A stretch of DNA of 34,339 bases, taken from NCBI GenBank assembly GCA_021734125.1, contig JAIPJN010000005.1, positions 1 through 34,339 of the forward strand, read 5' to 3'. Source of the stretch: Patescibacteria group bacterium (GTDB lineage Bacteria > Patescibacteriota > Patescibacteriia > JAGPKW01). The translations under genes were made by a program, and so were the position numbers. How positions within the stretch are numbered: the stretch's first letter is position 1; each line of letters begins with the position of its first letter. The notes beneath the pieces were generated by a model. It did no database searches, was not told the origin of the DNA, and was given only the letters and a program-made list of their open reading frames with translations. Positions 16,266 to 23,814 of the stretch are shown piece by piece.

Positions 16266-16826
16266 ATGTTAAGTCAGGATCAAATAGAGAAAAAATATAA
16301 AAGAGAATTAGATAAAAAAAAGAATGATTATAATGTTTCTCAAGCTGAGAATATAAAACGTTCTAAGGTTTTTGATGATAAATATTCAGAAATTTCTTTA
16401 TCTTCTAAAGAAGCAGAAGAATCGGAGAATAATTTAGAGGATGAAAATCATTCTTCTAATTATGAGAAAGCTTTAAAAAGAAAATTAGAAATTAATAAAA
16501 AAAATAAAAAAACAAAATTAAAAAAGAAGGCTAAAGAAAAAGTAAAAAAGGAAAGTATTGATAAAGTTAAAAAGGCTGTTGCAAGAAAAATTTGGGTAGT
16601 TATTGCTCCATATTTAATATATATTATTCCAGTTTTATTAGGTATTCTTTTGTTATTTTTTATAATTTTATATGTATTTTCTATTTTTGATATAGGTAGA
16701 AATTATAATGATTATTCAGAAGATGAAAAAGCATATAATGAAGAAATTAAAGAAGATTATGATGCAGAAATTAAAGAAGATTATGATTCTGAGTATTGGG
16801 AAAATCAAGAAGAAGAGGATGAATAA
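16266..16826 (+). CDS. Lys-rich coiled-coil membrane protein, unknown
   Basis: Family not recognised. I start it at the ATG at 16266, one base after the upstream stop, rather than an upstream TTG that would overlap the previous gene. The 186-residue product has a charged first half that is strongly basic from about 65 to 100 (KKNKKTKLKKKAKEKVKKE), one long hydrophobic hairpin or helix at about 103-137 (WVVIAPYLIYIIPVLLGILL), and an acidic end with a tandem EIKEDYD repeat. The basic stretch should stay in the cytoplasm. Its place inside the secretion-like operon suggests a structural or accessory part of the machine. Confidence 0.65.
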   Translation: MLSQDQIEKKYKRELDKKKNDYNVSQAENIKRSKVFDDKYSEISLSSKEAEESENNLEDENHSSNYEKALKRKLEINKKNKKTKLKKKAKEKVKKESIDKVKKAVARKIWVVIAPYLIYIIPVLLGILLLFFIILYVFSIFDIGRNYNDYSEDEKAYNEEIKEDYDAEIKEDYDSEYWENQEEEDE

Positions 16827-16871
16827 AATCGTTTTTTGATGTATAATAAAGTAAATAATTTATAATTTTTT

Positions 16872-18155
16872 ATGAGTGAAAGATTAAAAAAAATATTGTA
16901 TGTTATAGGTTTTTTATTACTATCTATATTAATTGCTTTTTTAATATATTTTTTCTTTTTTAGAGATTTTGTAATAGATGAACCGATAGATTTAGGTGAA
17001 GAAACAGAAGAACAAACAGGTTCTACAGGCGGTCTTACTGGATCTCCCGAAGGTGGACAAAATATTATAGATGTTGATATAGATGAAGAAGAAGATGAAG
17101 ATGAAGATAGTTCTTTAGTTCCAGTTGAAGATACAGAAGAAGATTATCAACCTCCATCAGAATTAGCAAGTGGGGGTAAAACTTTATCAGAGATTATTTC
17201 TTTTGAAAATACATATAATCCAACTTTATCTCCTGGTGGTGATATATTGTCTTATAACAAAGATACAGGAGAATTTTCTAGATTAGACACTGAATCTGGT
17301 GAGAGTATTATATTTGATAGCATTTCTTATAAAGGTGCCGAAACTATAGAATGGTCTCCTGATTCTACAAAAGTTTTGGCAGAATTTCCTGATGGTTCTA
17401 ATGTTATATATGATTTTGATAAAAATAGGCAATATGTTTTACCTACTAATTGGTATAATTTTGACTTTACAGAAGATAGTTCAGGTTTAGTTTTTTTAAC
17501 AGAAAGTACTGATCCTAAAAAAAGATGGCTTTCTACTTCTGATGTTGATGGTTCTAATTATAATCCCATTGAAAATTTAGGTGAAAATGAAAGATTTGTT
17601 GATGTTGTTTATTCCCCAAATGATCAATATATTGCTCTTTCTAGAACAGGAAAACCTCTTGGGTTATGGAGACAACAAGTAATTCCTATAGGTTTAAATG
17701 ATGAAAATTTTAAGGCTATAGAAATAGAAGGTAGAAATTATCATCCTTTATATACTCCAGATGGAGAAAAAATGGTTTATGATTGTTATAATTTAGAGAG
17801 TAATTATAAACCTATTTTGTATGTAGTTGATGTTGCCCCTGGAAGTGTTGGATTAGACCATTTTTCATTGAATATTAATACTTGGGTTTCTAAATGTACC
17901 TTTAATAATTCTGGAACTTATTTATTTTGTGGTGTTCCTAGAGAGCTTCTAAAAGGATCTGGTTTATTTGAGGAATTTTCTAAAGATACTGTTGATGATA
18001 TTTATGCTATAAATATTTCTACTGGAAATTCAGTAAAGATAGCAGAACCAACAATAAAAGTTAATATTGAATCTATGTTTTTATCTGAAGATCAATCTGT
18101 TTTGTATTATACAGATTCTTCTTCTGGGTCAATTTATAGTATTAATTTAAAATAA
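16872..18155 (+). CDS. membrane-anchored beta-propeller (PD40/TolB-like) protein
   Basis: 427 residues. One membrane helix at about 7-28 is followed by an acidic linker (residues 37-95, with EEEDEDEDSS). The rest looks like a six- or seven-bladed propeller: blades begin with phrases such as SPGGDILSYN, WSPDSTKVLAEF, YSPNDQYIALSRTG, YTPDGEKMVYDC and FNNSGTYLFCGV, typical of PD40/WD40-like repeats. It should act outside the membrane as a binding scaffold. It closes the operon, 45 bases after the previous gene. A TATAAT at 16842-16847 in the gap could add a promoter. Ligand unknown; similar proteins near pilus or secretion genes are recalled from Patescibacteria, so a machine-associated role is plausible. 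Confidence 0.75.
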   Translation: MSERLKKILYVIGFLLLSILIAFLIYFFFFRDFVIDEPIDLGEETEEQTGSTGGLTGSPEGGQNIIDVDIDEEEDEDEDSSLVPVEDTEEDYQPPSELASGGKTLSEIISFENTYNPTLSPGGDILSYNKDTGEFSRLDTESGESIIFDSISYKGAETIEWSPDSTKVLAEFPDGSNVIYDFDKNRQYVLPTNWYNFDFTEDSSGLVFLTESTDPKKRWLSTSDVDGSNYNPIENLGENERFVDVVYSPNDQYIALSRTGKPLGLWRQQVIPIGLNDENFKAIEIEGRNYHPLYTPDGEKMVYDCYNLESNYKPILYVVDVAPGSVGLDHFSLNINTWVSKCTFNNSGTYLFCGVPRELLKGSGLFEEFSKDTVDDIYAINISTGNSVKIAEPTIKVNIESMFLSEDQSVLYYTDSSSGSIYSINLK

Positions 18156-18167
18156 TATATAAAACAC

Positions 18168-18196
18168 TTTACAAAGCTTTTATTAAAGGTTAGAAT
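18168..18196 (+). promoter_or_regulatory. promoter of tRNA-Leu
   Basis: TTTACA (18168-18173), a 17-base spacer, then TAGAAT (18191-18196). The predicted start near 18203 is about 12 bases before the tRNA. Confidence 0.6.
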
Positions 18197-18214
18197 ATTT
18201 TATATAGTTTATAT

Positions 18215-18302
18215 GCCGAGGTGGTGGAATTGGTAGACACGCAAGACTTAAAATCTTGTTTCATTTTATGAAGTGCGGGTTCAAGTCCCGCCCTCGGCAC
18301 CA
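18215..18302 (+). tRNA. tRNA-Leu (anticodon TAA)
   Basis: 88 bases with acceptor stem GCCGAGG / CCTCGGC, discriminator A and encoded CCA. Anticodon stem CAAGA / TCTTG with loop CTTAAAA gives anticodon TAA, reading UUA, a very frequent Leu codon here. A long variable arm typical of Leu tRNAs and a T arm with GGTTCAAGT are present. Confidence 0.97.
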
Positions 18303-18312
18303 ATATTAAAGC

Positions 18313-18341
18313 AGTGGGAACGCGCCTTGGCGCGTTCCTAC
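18313..18341 (-). repeat. intergenic GTAG-headed palindrome, also a likely terminator of tRNA-Leu
   Basis: On the minus strand it reads GTAGGAACGCGCCAAGGCGC then GTTCCCACT. A 10-pair stem, GGAACGCGCC / GGCGCGTTCC (18317-18326 with 18329-18338), closes on two bases. It has the same head and size as the in-frame elements but a different core. On the plus strand the stem is followed by TACAA and seven T, so it can serve as Rho-independent terminator 14 bases after the tRNA. It is a striking G+C peak in an A+T-rich gap; the rest of 18342-18435 holds nothing I recognise. Confidence 0.8.
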
Positions 18342-18435
18342 AATTTTTTTAATAAATTTATTTCAATTTTATTTTATTTTAATTTTATTTTAATTTTTAT
18401 ATATCATTATTAAAGTGTTTTTAATTTAAAAAATA

Positions 18436-20514
18436 ATGATTATAAAAAAATTTTTATTTATATTTTTATTCTTATTTTATATAAGAAATGTTTATGCTAT
18501 CTCTGAAGGAGATATAGTAATAAATGAAATTATATCAAATCCAGCTGATGGTGAATCTGAGGCTATAGAACTTTTTAATGAAACTAATAATGAAATTATT
18601 TTAGATGGATTTTCTTTAGAAGATGCTACAGCTAATCCTTTTTATTTAGATGATTTTATTATAGAAGCTAATGGTTTTATATTTTTTACACAAGGTGAAG
18701 ATTTTTCCTTTGTTTTGAATAATTCTTCTGAAACTTTAAAATTAAAATATAATGATTTATTAATAGATATTGTAGAATATGGTACTTCTGAAATTCCTTT
18801 TCCAGAAAAAGGAGAATCTTTATGTAGAGATGATGAAAATTTTTTTATTACTGAAGATAATACTTTAGGTTTTGAAAATATTGTAAATTCATCTGAAGAT
18901 GAAGATTCTTCCGACTCTTCTGATTCTTCAACTCCTGATTCATCAGAAGAGGAAAATAATAAAAAAAATTTAATAAAAGGTAATATTATAGTTTCTGAAT
19001 ATTTCCCTTTTTCTTTAGAAAATGATGAATTCATAGAATTATTTAATAAATCTAATAATCATATTGATATTTCTGGTTTTTATATAAAAAATTCAATATC
19101 TTCTTATTATTTTGATGATATTATTTTAAATCCCAATGATTATTTAACTATTTATAGGAAGGATTTTTTATTTCCGCTTTTAAATGATAAAGATTTTTTA
19201 AAAATATATGATAAAAAAGATAATTTAATTTTTAATTTTGATTATAAAAATCCCTTAAAAGATTTTAGTTATATATTTGATAAAAATTCTAAAAAATATA
19301 TTCCAACTCAAATTTCTACTCCTGGTTCTGAAAATATTTTAAAAAAACAAGAAGAATTTCCTATTATAATTTGTGATTTTCCTGAAAAATTTCAAAAAGG
19401 ATTAGCTTTTAATTTTAATTGTTCTGATTCTTATAGTTTAACCGATAATAATTTAGATATAGAAGTTTCTTGGGGAAATAAAAAAAGTTCTTCTTTTGAT
19501 AATTATATTATGTTTTTAAAGGAAGGGACAAAAGAAATAAATGTAACTTTAAAAACTTCTTCTTTACTTTCTTCTTTTTCTAAATTTTTTATTGATATTT
19601 GTGATACTTCTGATTTAAAAGATAAAGAAAAGGATTTAGAAAATAAAATAATAAAAAAGGATGATTTAATTTTATCTACAGAAGAATCTTCTGAAAATAT
19701 TTTAGATGATAACTTAGAAAATTTTATAGAAGTTTTAAATATTTCTGATTTTTCTGATTTAGAAAAAGATGATTATATAAAATATTGTGGAATTGTAACA
19801 TCTTTACCATCTGATATTTCCGATAAATATTTTTATATAGAGGGGGCTCAAATTTATAACAATAATTCAAATTTTATACCTTTAGAATTATCTGATTATA
19901 TTTGTGTTTATGGTGATTTTTCTACCTATTATTCTGAAAATAGAATTAAAATTTCAGATATTTCAGATATTTCTTTTTTAAATAAAGCTAATATAAATAT
20001 TTTAAAAATTGATGAACTAGAGGATTTAAATAAAAATATCGGGAATTTGGTTGAAGTTTCTGGGGTTATTACTAATAAAAAATCTTATAAAGTTATTTTA
20101 GAATCAAATTTTGGTAATCAATATGATATACAATTATTATCTGATAATATTTCTTCTTCTGATTTTGTAAAAGATAAAAAATATAAGATTTTAGGCATTT
20201 TAAGTCTTAGAAATTCTAATTTTAGAATTATTCCTAGGTATATAGAGGATATAGCGCCTATAGAAGAGGAAAAATTAGATAAATCTTTAGAAAATAATAA
20301 TTTAGAAAGTTCTAATTTAGAAGAACTTGAAGAAGATTTTTTGGTTGGAGAAGATAATAATTTAGTAGAAGAAATTTTTATAGAAAATGAATCGAAAGAA
20401 GTTCTTTTAGATCAAAATAATAAACAAAAAATATTAATTTTTATTTCATCATTTCTTTTTTTAAGTGTTTTAATTTTAATAATTTTTAAAATTAAAAAAA
20501 ATATTAAAAAATAA
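18436..20514 (+). CDS. exported lamin-tail/OB-fold surface protein with C-terminal membrane anchor
   Basis: 692 residues. The signal peptide ends near VYA (about 22), like that of the C39/beta-helix protein. Two lamin-tail domains follow: about 27-130 (VINEIISNPADGESEAIELF, LDGFSLEDA) and about 178-285 (VSEYFPFSLENDEFIELFNK, ISGFYIKNS). After a beta-rich middle, about 445-600 looks like OB-fold-type segments (YIKYCGIVTSLP, VYGDFSTYYSENRIKISDIS, NLVEVSGVITNKKSY). An acidic stretch leads to a membrane helix at about 665-683 and a Lys tail. Lamin-tail domains in bacteria often sit on secreted nucleases or DNA-binding proteins, and OB folds often bind nucleic acid, so contact with outside DNA is a reasonable guess, not shown. 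No nuclease motif was seen. Confidence 0.75.
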   Translation: MIIKKFLFIFLFLFYIRNVYAISEGDIVINEIISNPADGESEAIELFNETNNEIILDGFSLEDATANPFYLDDFIIEANGFIFFTQGEDFSFVLNNSSETLKLKYNDLLIDIVEYGTSEIPFPEKGESLCRDDENFFITEDNTLGFENIVNSSEDEDSSDSSDSSTPDSSEEENNKKNLIKGNIIVSEYFPFSLENDEFIELFNKSNNHIDISGFYIKNSISSYYFDDIILNPNDYLTIYRKDFLFPLLNDKDFLKIYDKKDNLIFNFDYKNPLKDFSYIFDKNSKKYIPTQISTPGSENILKKQEEFPIIICDFPEKFQKGLAFNFNCSDSYSLTDNNLDIEVSWGNKKSSSFDNYIMFLKEGTKEINVTLKTSSLLSSFSKFFIDICDTSDLKDKEKDLENKIIKKDDLILSTEESSENILDDNLENFIEVLNISDFSDLEKDDYIKYCGIVTSLPSDISDKYFYIEGAQIYNNNSNFIPLELSDYICVYGDFSTYYSENRIKISDISDISFLNKANINILKIDELEDLNKNIGNLVEVSGVITNKKSYKVILESNFGNQYDIQLLSDNISSSDFVKDKKYKILGILSLRNSNFRIIPRYIEDIAPIEEEKLDKSLENNNLESSNLEELEEDFLVGEDNNLVEEIFIENESKEVLLDQNNKQKILIFISSFLFLSVLILIIFKIKKNIKK

Positions 20515-20611
20515 ATATCAATGTATTTTTATAAAAATTAAGTTAAAATTTTATTTTCTTACTTTTACTTTATTTATATGAGTTTCAAATGTATTGAATT
20601 AATACATGGTA

Positions 20612-20640
20612 TTGATTTACTTATTTTCTTGTGATATCAT
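20612..20640 (+). promoter_or_regulatory. promoter of tRNA-Asp
   Basis: TTGATT (20612-20617), a 17-base spacer, then TATCAT (20635-20640), preceded by TGA, so also an extended -10. The predicted start near 20647 is 8 bases before the tRNA. Confidence 0.65.
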
Positions 20641-20654
20641 TTATTTATAAATTT

Positions 20655-20732
20655 GGTCCTATGGTGTAGCTGGTCTAACACGTCGCCCTGTCACGGCGAA
20701 GATCACGGGTTCGAATCCCGTTGGGACCGCCA
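20655..20732 (+). tRNA. tRNA-Asp (anticodon GTC)
   Basis: 78 bases with acceptor GGTCCTA / TGGGACC (one G-T pair), discriminator G as expected for Asp, and encoded CCA. Anticodon stem TCGCC / GGCGA with loop CTGTCAC gives GTC. T arm ACGGG TTCGAAT CCCGT. Confidence 0.97.
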
Positions 20733-20742
20733 TATTTAATAA

Positions 20743-20768
20743 TTGAGATTATAAAATCTCGATTTTTT
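20743..20768 (+). terminator. terminator after tRNA-Asp
   Basis: Stem GAGATT / AATCTC (20745-20750 with 20755-20760), 4-base loop, then G, A and a run of seven T. Confidence 0.7.
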
Positions 20769-20799
20769 TATTTTTAATATTATATAAAAACTATAATTT

Positions 20800-20808
20800 T
20801 GCTATAAT
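20800..20808 (+). promoter_or_regulatory. extended -10 promoter of the TspO-like gene
   Basis: TGCTATAAT, a perfect TGnTATAAT. Start expected near 20815, about 30 bases before the ATG at 20845. No convincing -35. Confidence 0.55.
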
Positions 20809-20844
20809 ACTTATAGATTGAATTAATTTTAATAATAAAATTAT

Positions 20845-21651
20845 ATGAATAAAAATTTAATTATCAAGATTTTAGCGCTTATTTCATATGTTGTTATGGT
20901 TGTTATTAATAGCTTGGCTAATATTTTAGATTTTAATAATTATACAACAGGAGAAATATCTAATTTATATCCAAACCTTTTTGCTCCAGCTGGTATAGCA
21001 TTTTCTATTTGGGGACTTATTTATCTATTATTATTTGTATATTCTATTTATCAATTTAAAAAGAGTGATAATGAAGAATTATATAGAAAAATAAATATTT
21101 ATTTTATACTATCATCTGTTGCTAATATTTTATGGATATTTTCTTGGCATAATAATATAATTTCATTATCAGTTTTATTGATTGCAATAATATTATTTTC
21201 ACTAATAAAAATTGCAGATTTATTAAATAAAGAGAAGCTTTCTAAAAGAGATGCTATTTTAATAGCATTACCTTTTACTATATATTTTGGATGGATCACT
21301 GTTGCAACTATAGCTAATATAACAACATTCTTAGTAAGTTTAGGATGGGGACGTTTTGGTTTACCTGATTATATTTGGATGATTATAATATTATTAATCG
21401 CTACTTCAATTGGTGTTTTAAGATTATTTAAAGACAAAAGATATTCTTATGGACTAGTTTTTATTTGGGCTTATACAGGAATATTAATAAAACATATTTC
21501 ATCTTCTGGTTTTGCTGGTAGATATATGCAAGTTATTATTACTACTTCTATTTGTATCTTAGTATTTTTAATTTCTGAAATTATTTTATATATTAAGAGT
21601 AGAAAAAATAAAATAATATCAAAAAATCCAGAAATTAAAAACGTTCTTTAA
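20845..21651 (+). CDS. TspO/MBR-like tryptophan-rich membrane protein
   Basis: 268 residues with about seven hydrophobic segments, so an integral membrane protein. The segment LFAPAGIAFSIWGLIYLLLF and later ANILWIFSWH, with Trp at helix ends (FGWITVATIAN, YIWMIIILL, VFIWAYTGILIKH), match the wider TspO/MBR tryptophan-rich sensory family. It is longer than classical five-helix TspO (about 160 residues). TspO proteins bind porphyrins and related ligands; the ligand here is unknown. It stands alone with its own promoter. The gap after it (21652-21812) contains only A/T-rich sequence with no gene or clear signal. Confidence 0.7.
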   Translation: MNKNLIIKILALISYVVMVVINSLANILDFNNYTTGEISNLYPNLFAPAGIAFSIWGLIYLLLFVYSIYQFKKSDNEELYRKINIYFILSSVANILWIFSWHNNIISLSVLLIAIILFSLIKIADLLNKEKLSKRDAILIALPFTIYFGWITVATIANITTFLVSLGWGRFGLPDYIWMIIILLIATSIGVLRLFKDKRYSYGLVFIWAYTGILIKHISSSGFAGRYMQVIITTSICILVFLISEIILYIKSRKNKIISKNPEIKNVL

Positions 21652-21812
21652 TTTTTTATTTACCAGTAATTTTCTATAAAATCCGATTTTTTAAAAAATA
21701 AGACCCTTTTTTATTCTGAATTTTACTCAAAAAAAGTTAGATTTTTAATTAAAAAAGTTCCGTTGATTAATGTAAAAACTGTTTTAAATAATAATTTAAT
21801 AAAAAATATTTT

Positions 21813-22013
21813 ATGAAAAATAAAAAAATATTATTAATTAGTATAATTTTATTCATGTTAGTTTTAATTGGAGTAACTGCAGTAGAACCAGTTTCGAAAG
21901 CTTTAGATTGGATAGAGCCTTTTTTGCCTACAATAATAATAACTGGATTTTTTACTTTTATAGTTTCAGTTTCTCTTTTTGTTTATTTTATTATAAGTAA
22001 TATTAAAAAATAA
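21813..22013 (+). CDS. small two-helix membrane protein, unknown
   Basis: 66 residues, not recognised. It has a Lys-rich start and two hydrophobic helices (about 5-24 and 38-62) around a short loop with EPVSKALDWIEPFLP. It begins and ends cleanly and is followed by a terminator, which supports a real gene. No ribosome site is seen. The function is open; toxin or phage-holin-like roles would be guesses. Confidence 0.5.
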   Translation: MKNKKILLISIILFMLVLIGVTAVEPVSKALDWIEPFLPTIIITGFFTFIVSVSLFVYFIISNIKK

Positions 22014-22093
22014 TTATTTAATATATACTAGATTTTTTATAATCTTAAATTAAGTAAGTTTGTAAACGGTTGTTGAAAAATTTCATAATAAAA

Positions 22094-22127
22094 AAGCTGA
22101 TCATTTTTTTGACCAGCTTATTTTTTT
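22094..22127. terminator. bidirectional terminator between convergent genes
   Basis: AAGCTG A TCA pairs with TGA C CAGCTT across a T-rich loop (22094-22103 with 22110-22119, one mismatch). T-rich sequence follows on the plus strand and a TTTTTT run on the minus strand, so it can end both the 21813 gene and the minus-strand 22126-22380 gene. Confidence 0.75.
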
Positions 22128-22380
22128 ATTTTTTTATTTTTCTAAATTTACCTCTTGTAAATTTAAAAATATTAAAGCAAAGATTTTTAGAATATGGTGA
22201 AGCCTTTTTATAAGATTCAAAAATTCTAAAATTTTCTTCACTAATTTTTAAAACCCTATGATCGTACCCTTTTTCATCTTTTATAGATGGACTTATTGCT
22301 TCTTCCATTACTCCAGAATCGTGAAGAAGTTTAGTTAGGGTATAATTTGTAAAATCATTCAAAGGTTCTAAATATAACAT
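22126..22380 (-). CDS. small protein of unknown function with a perfect Shine-Dalgarno site
   Basis: 84 residues, family not recognised, no signal peptide or membrane helix. It begins MLYLEPLNDFTNYTLTKLLH and ends with a basic tail (FKFTRGKFRKIKK), and looks like a small soluble alpha/beta protein. It differs from every neighbour in having a textbook ribosome site, AAGGAGG five bases before the ATG, and a sigma70-like promoter upstream. That suggests either recent acquisition from a donor that uses such sites or a need for high expression. Divergent from rubrerythrin. Confidence 0.65.
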   Translation of the reverse strand: MLYLEPLNDFTNYTLTKLLHDSGVMEEAISPSIKDEKGYDHRVLKISEENFRIFESYKKASPYSKNLCFNIFKFTRGKFRKIKK

Positions 22381-22385
22381 ATATT

Positions 22386-22392
22386 CCTCCTT
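22386..22392 (-). promoter_or_regulatory. perfect Shine-Dalgarno sequence
   Basis: On the minus strand AAGGAGG is followed by AATAT and ATG. It is the only strong Shine-Dalgarno site found before a gene in this window, and it fixes the start at 22380. Confidence 0.8.
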
Positions 22393-22409
22393 AAATAAAA
22401 GTTTTTGTA

Positions 22410-22438
22410 ATGGTATCTAATTTTCAATAAAAAATCAA
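22410..22438 (-). promoter_or_regulatory. promoter of the 84-residue gene
   Basis: On the minus strand TTGATT, a 17-base spacer, then TACCAT. Start expected about 22 bases before the ATG. Confidence 0.45.
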
Positions 22439-22509
22439 ATTTATTTTTGTATTTTTAAATAATTTTTGGTAATATTTATATTACTATAAGAATTTTAATT
22501 AAAAAAAAT

Positions 22510-23079
22510 ATGGCTAAAAAAACTTTTGAAAATTTAGTAAATGCTTTTATAGGAGAATCACAAGCTAGAAATAAATATAGTTATTATTCAAAAATTGCTA
22601 AAAAAGAAGGATTTGTTGAGATTTTTAATAAATTTTTAGAAATTTCAGAACAAGAATCAGTTCATGCAAAAAGAATTTATGAATTTATACAAGATTTTAG
22701 AAAAGATGAGGATATAAAAGTTGATTTGAAAGTAGATACTTCATCTTTAGTTTATGGTTCTACATCAGAAAATTTAAAAGCTGCAATTGCTGGTGAATCT
22801 CATGAATATCAAGAAATGTATCCAGAATTTGCTGAAATTGCTGAATCTGAAGGATATTCAAAAATAGCTGATCGTCTTAGAGCTATAGCAAAAGCAGAAG
22901 AAAATCATAAAGAAATTTTTTCTAATTTTTTAGAAAATATTGAAAATAATAGTGTTTTCAAAAAGAATGAGGAGATTTATTGGGTTTGTCAAGAATGTGG
23001 TTATATTCATTATGGAAATGAAGCTCCAGAACTTTGCCCAAGTTGTAATCATCCTCAGGCTTATTTTAAAGTAAGATAA
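22510..23079 (+). CDS. rbr: rubrerythrin
   Basis: This 189-residue protein is a non-haem diiron peroxidase that removes hydrogen peroxide in anaerobes. Residues 1-145 form the four-helix ferritin-like domain with the paired Glu/His ligand motifs: NAFIGESQARNKY, EQESVHAKRI, IAGESHEYQEMY and EENHKEIF. Residues about 158-189 are the rubredoxin-like iron site, WVCQECGYIHYG then LCPSCNHPQAYF, with four Cys. Length and order match classical rubrerythrins. A weak promoter may lie at 22447-22475 (TTGTAT, 17 bases, TAATAT). Its presence beside nrdDG fits an anaerobe that meets oxygen now and then. Confidence 0.96.
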   Translation: MAKKTFENLVNAFIGESQARNKYSYYSKIAKKEGFVEIFNKFLEISEQESVHAKRIYEFIQDFRKDEDIKVDLKVDTSSLVYGSTSENLKAAIAGESHEYQEMYPEFAEIAESEGYSKIADRLRAIAKAEENHKEIFSNFLENIENNSVFKKNEEIYWVCQECGYIHYGNEAPELCPSCNHPQAYFKVR

Positions 23080-23097
23080 AGTTTTAATTATTAAAAA

Positions 23098-23814
23098 GTG
23101 TCAGGACATTCTAAATGGGCTACTACTCATAAACAAAAAGCTTTAAAGGATTCTAAAAAATCTTCTGTTTTTTCTAAATATGCAAAATTAATAACAATTT
23201 CTGCAAGAGATAAAGGTGGGGATTTAGAAACTAATTTTAATCTTAGAATTTTAGTAAATAAGGCAAAAAAAGATAATATGCCAAAGGATAAGATAGAAAA
23301 TGCTATAAAAAAAGGAACAGGAGAATTAGAATCTGAAATTATAGAAGAGCTTTTATATGAAGCTGTAGGTCCTTATAATACCCAATTTATTATAAAATGC
23401 ATTACTGATTCAAGAAATAGATGTGCTAATGATATAAAACATATTCTTTCAAAAAATGGAGGTAATTTATCTTCTGTTATTTGGAATTTTGATTATTTAG
23501 CAGTTTTTGAAGTTGATTTATCAGAAAATAAAATAGATTATGACAAATTTGAGCTTGATTTAATAGATTTTGATATAAAAGATATTATAGTAAAGAATAC
23601 TTCTATTATTATATATGCTGATTTTTCTAAATTTTATGATATAAAAAATTTTTTAGATTCTCAAAATATTGTTATAACTTCTGAAGAAATAAAATATATT
23701 CCAAGATCCAAATTAAATTTAGCTTTTAAGGAATTAGATGATGCTTTAAAATTAAAAGAGACTTTGTTAGATTATGAAGATACTGTAGAAATTTGGACTA
23801 ATTTTTCTATTTAG
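23098..23814 (+). CDS. yebC: YebC/PmpR family protein
   Basis: 238 residues, the usual family length. It begins at a GTG (23098), which is clear because the family always starts M-S/A-G-H-S-K-W, here MSGHSKWATTHKQKALKDSKKS. KNAKKDNMPKDKIENAIKKG-like and YEAVGPYN regions follow (YEAVGPYNTQFIIKCITDSRNR). YebC proteins bind DNA in some bacteria, and recent work links them to ribosomes stalled on proline stretches. The gene lies 18 bases after rubrerythrin, probably in one transcript, and its 3' end overlaps the convergent minus-strand gene by 8 bases. Confidence 0.93.
   Translation: MSGHSKWATTHKQKALKDSKKSSVFSKYAKLITISARDKGGDLETNFNLRILVNKAKKDNMPKDKIENAIKKGTGELESEIIEELLYEAVGPYNTQFIIKCITDSRNRCANDIKHILSKNGGNLSSVIWNFDYLAVFEVDLSENKIDYDKFELDLIDFDIKDIIVKNTSIIIYADFSKFYDIKNFLDSQNIVITSEEIKYIPRSKLNLAFKELDDALKLKETLLDYEDTVEIWTNFSI

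Noticed and set aside
7779-18155. Integrated conjugative element
   Set aside because: No integrase, relaxase, att repeats or base-composition change is visible at the borders. The tRNA-Leu at 18215 is intact, with no partial copy seen.
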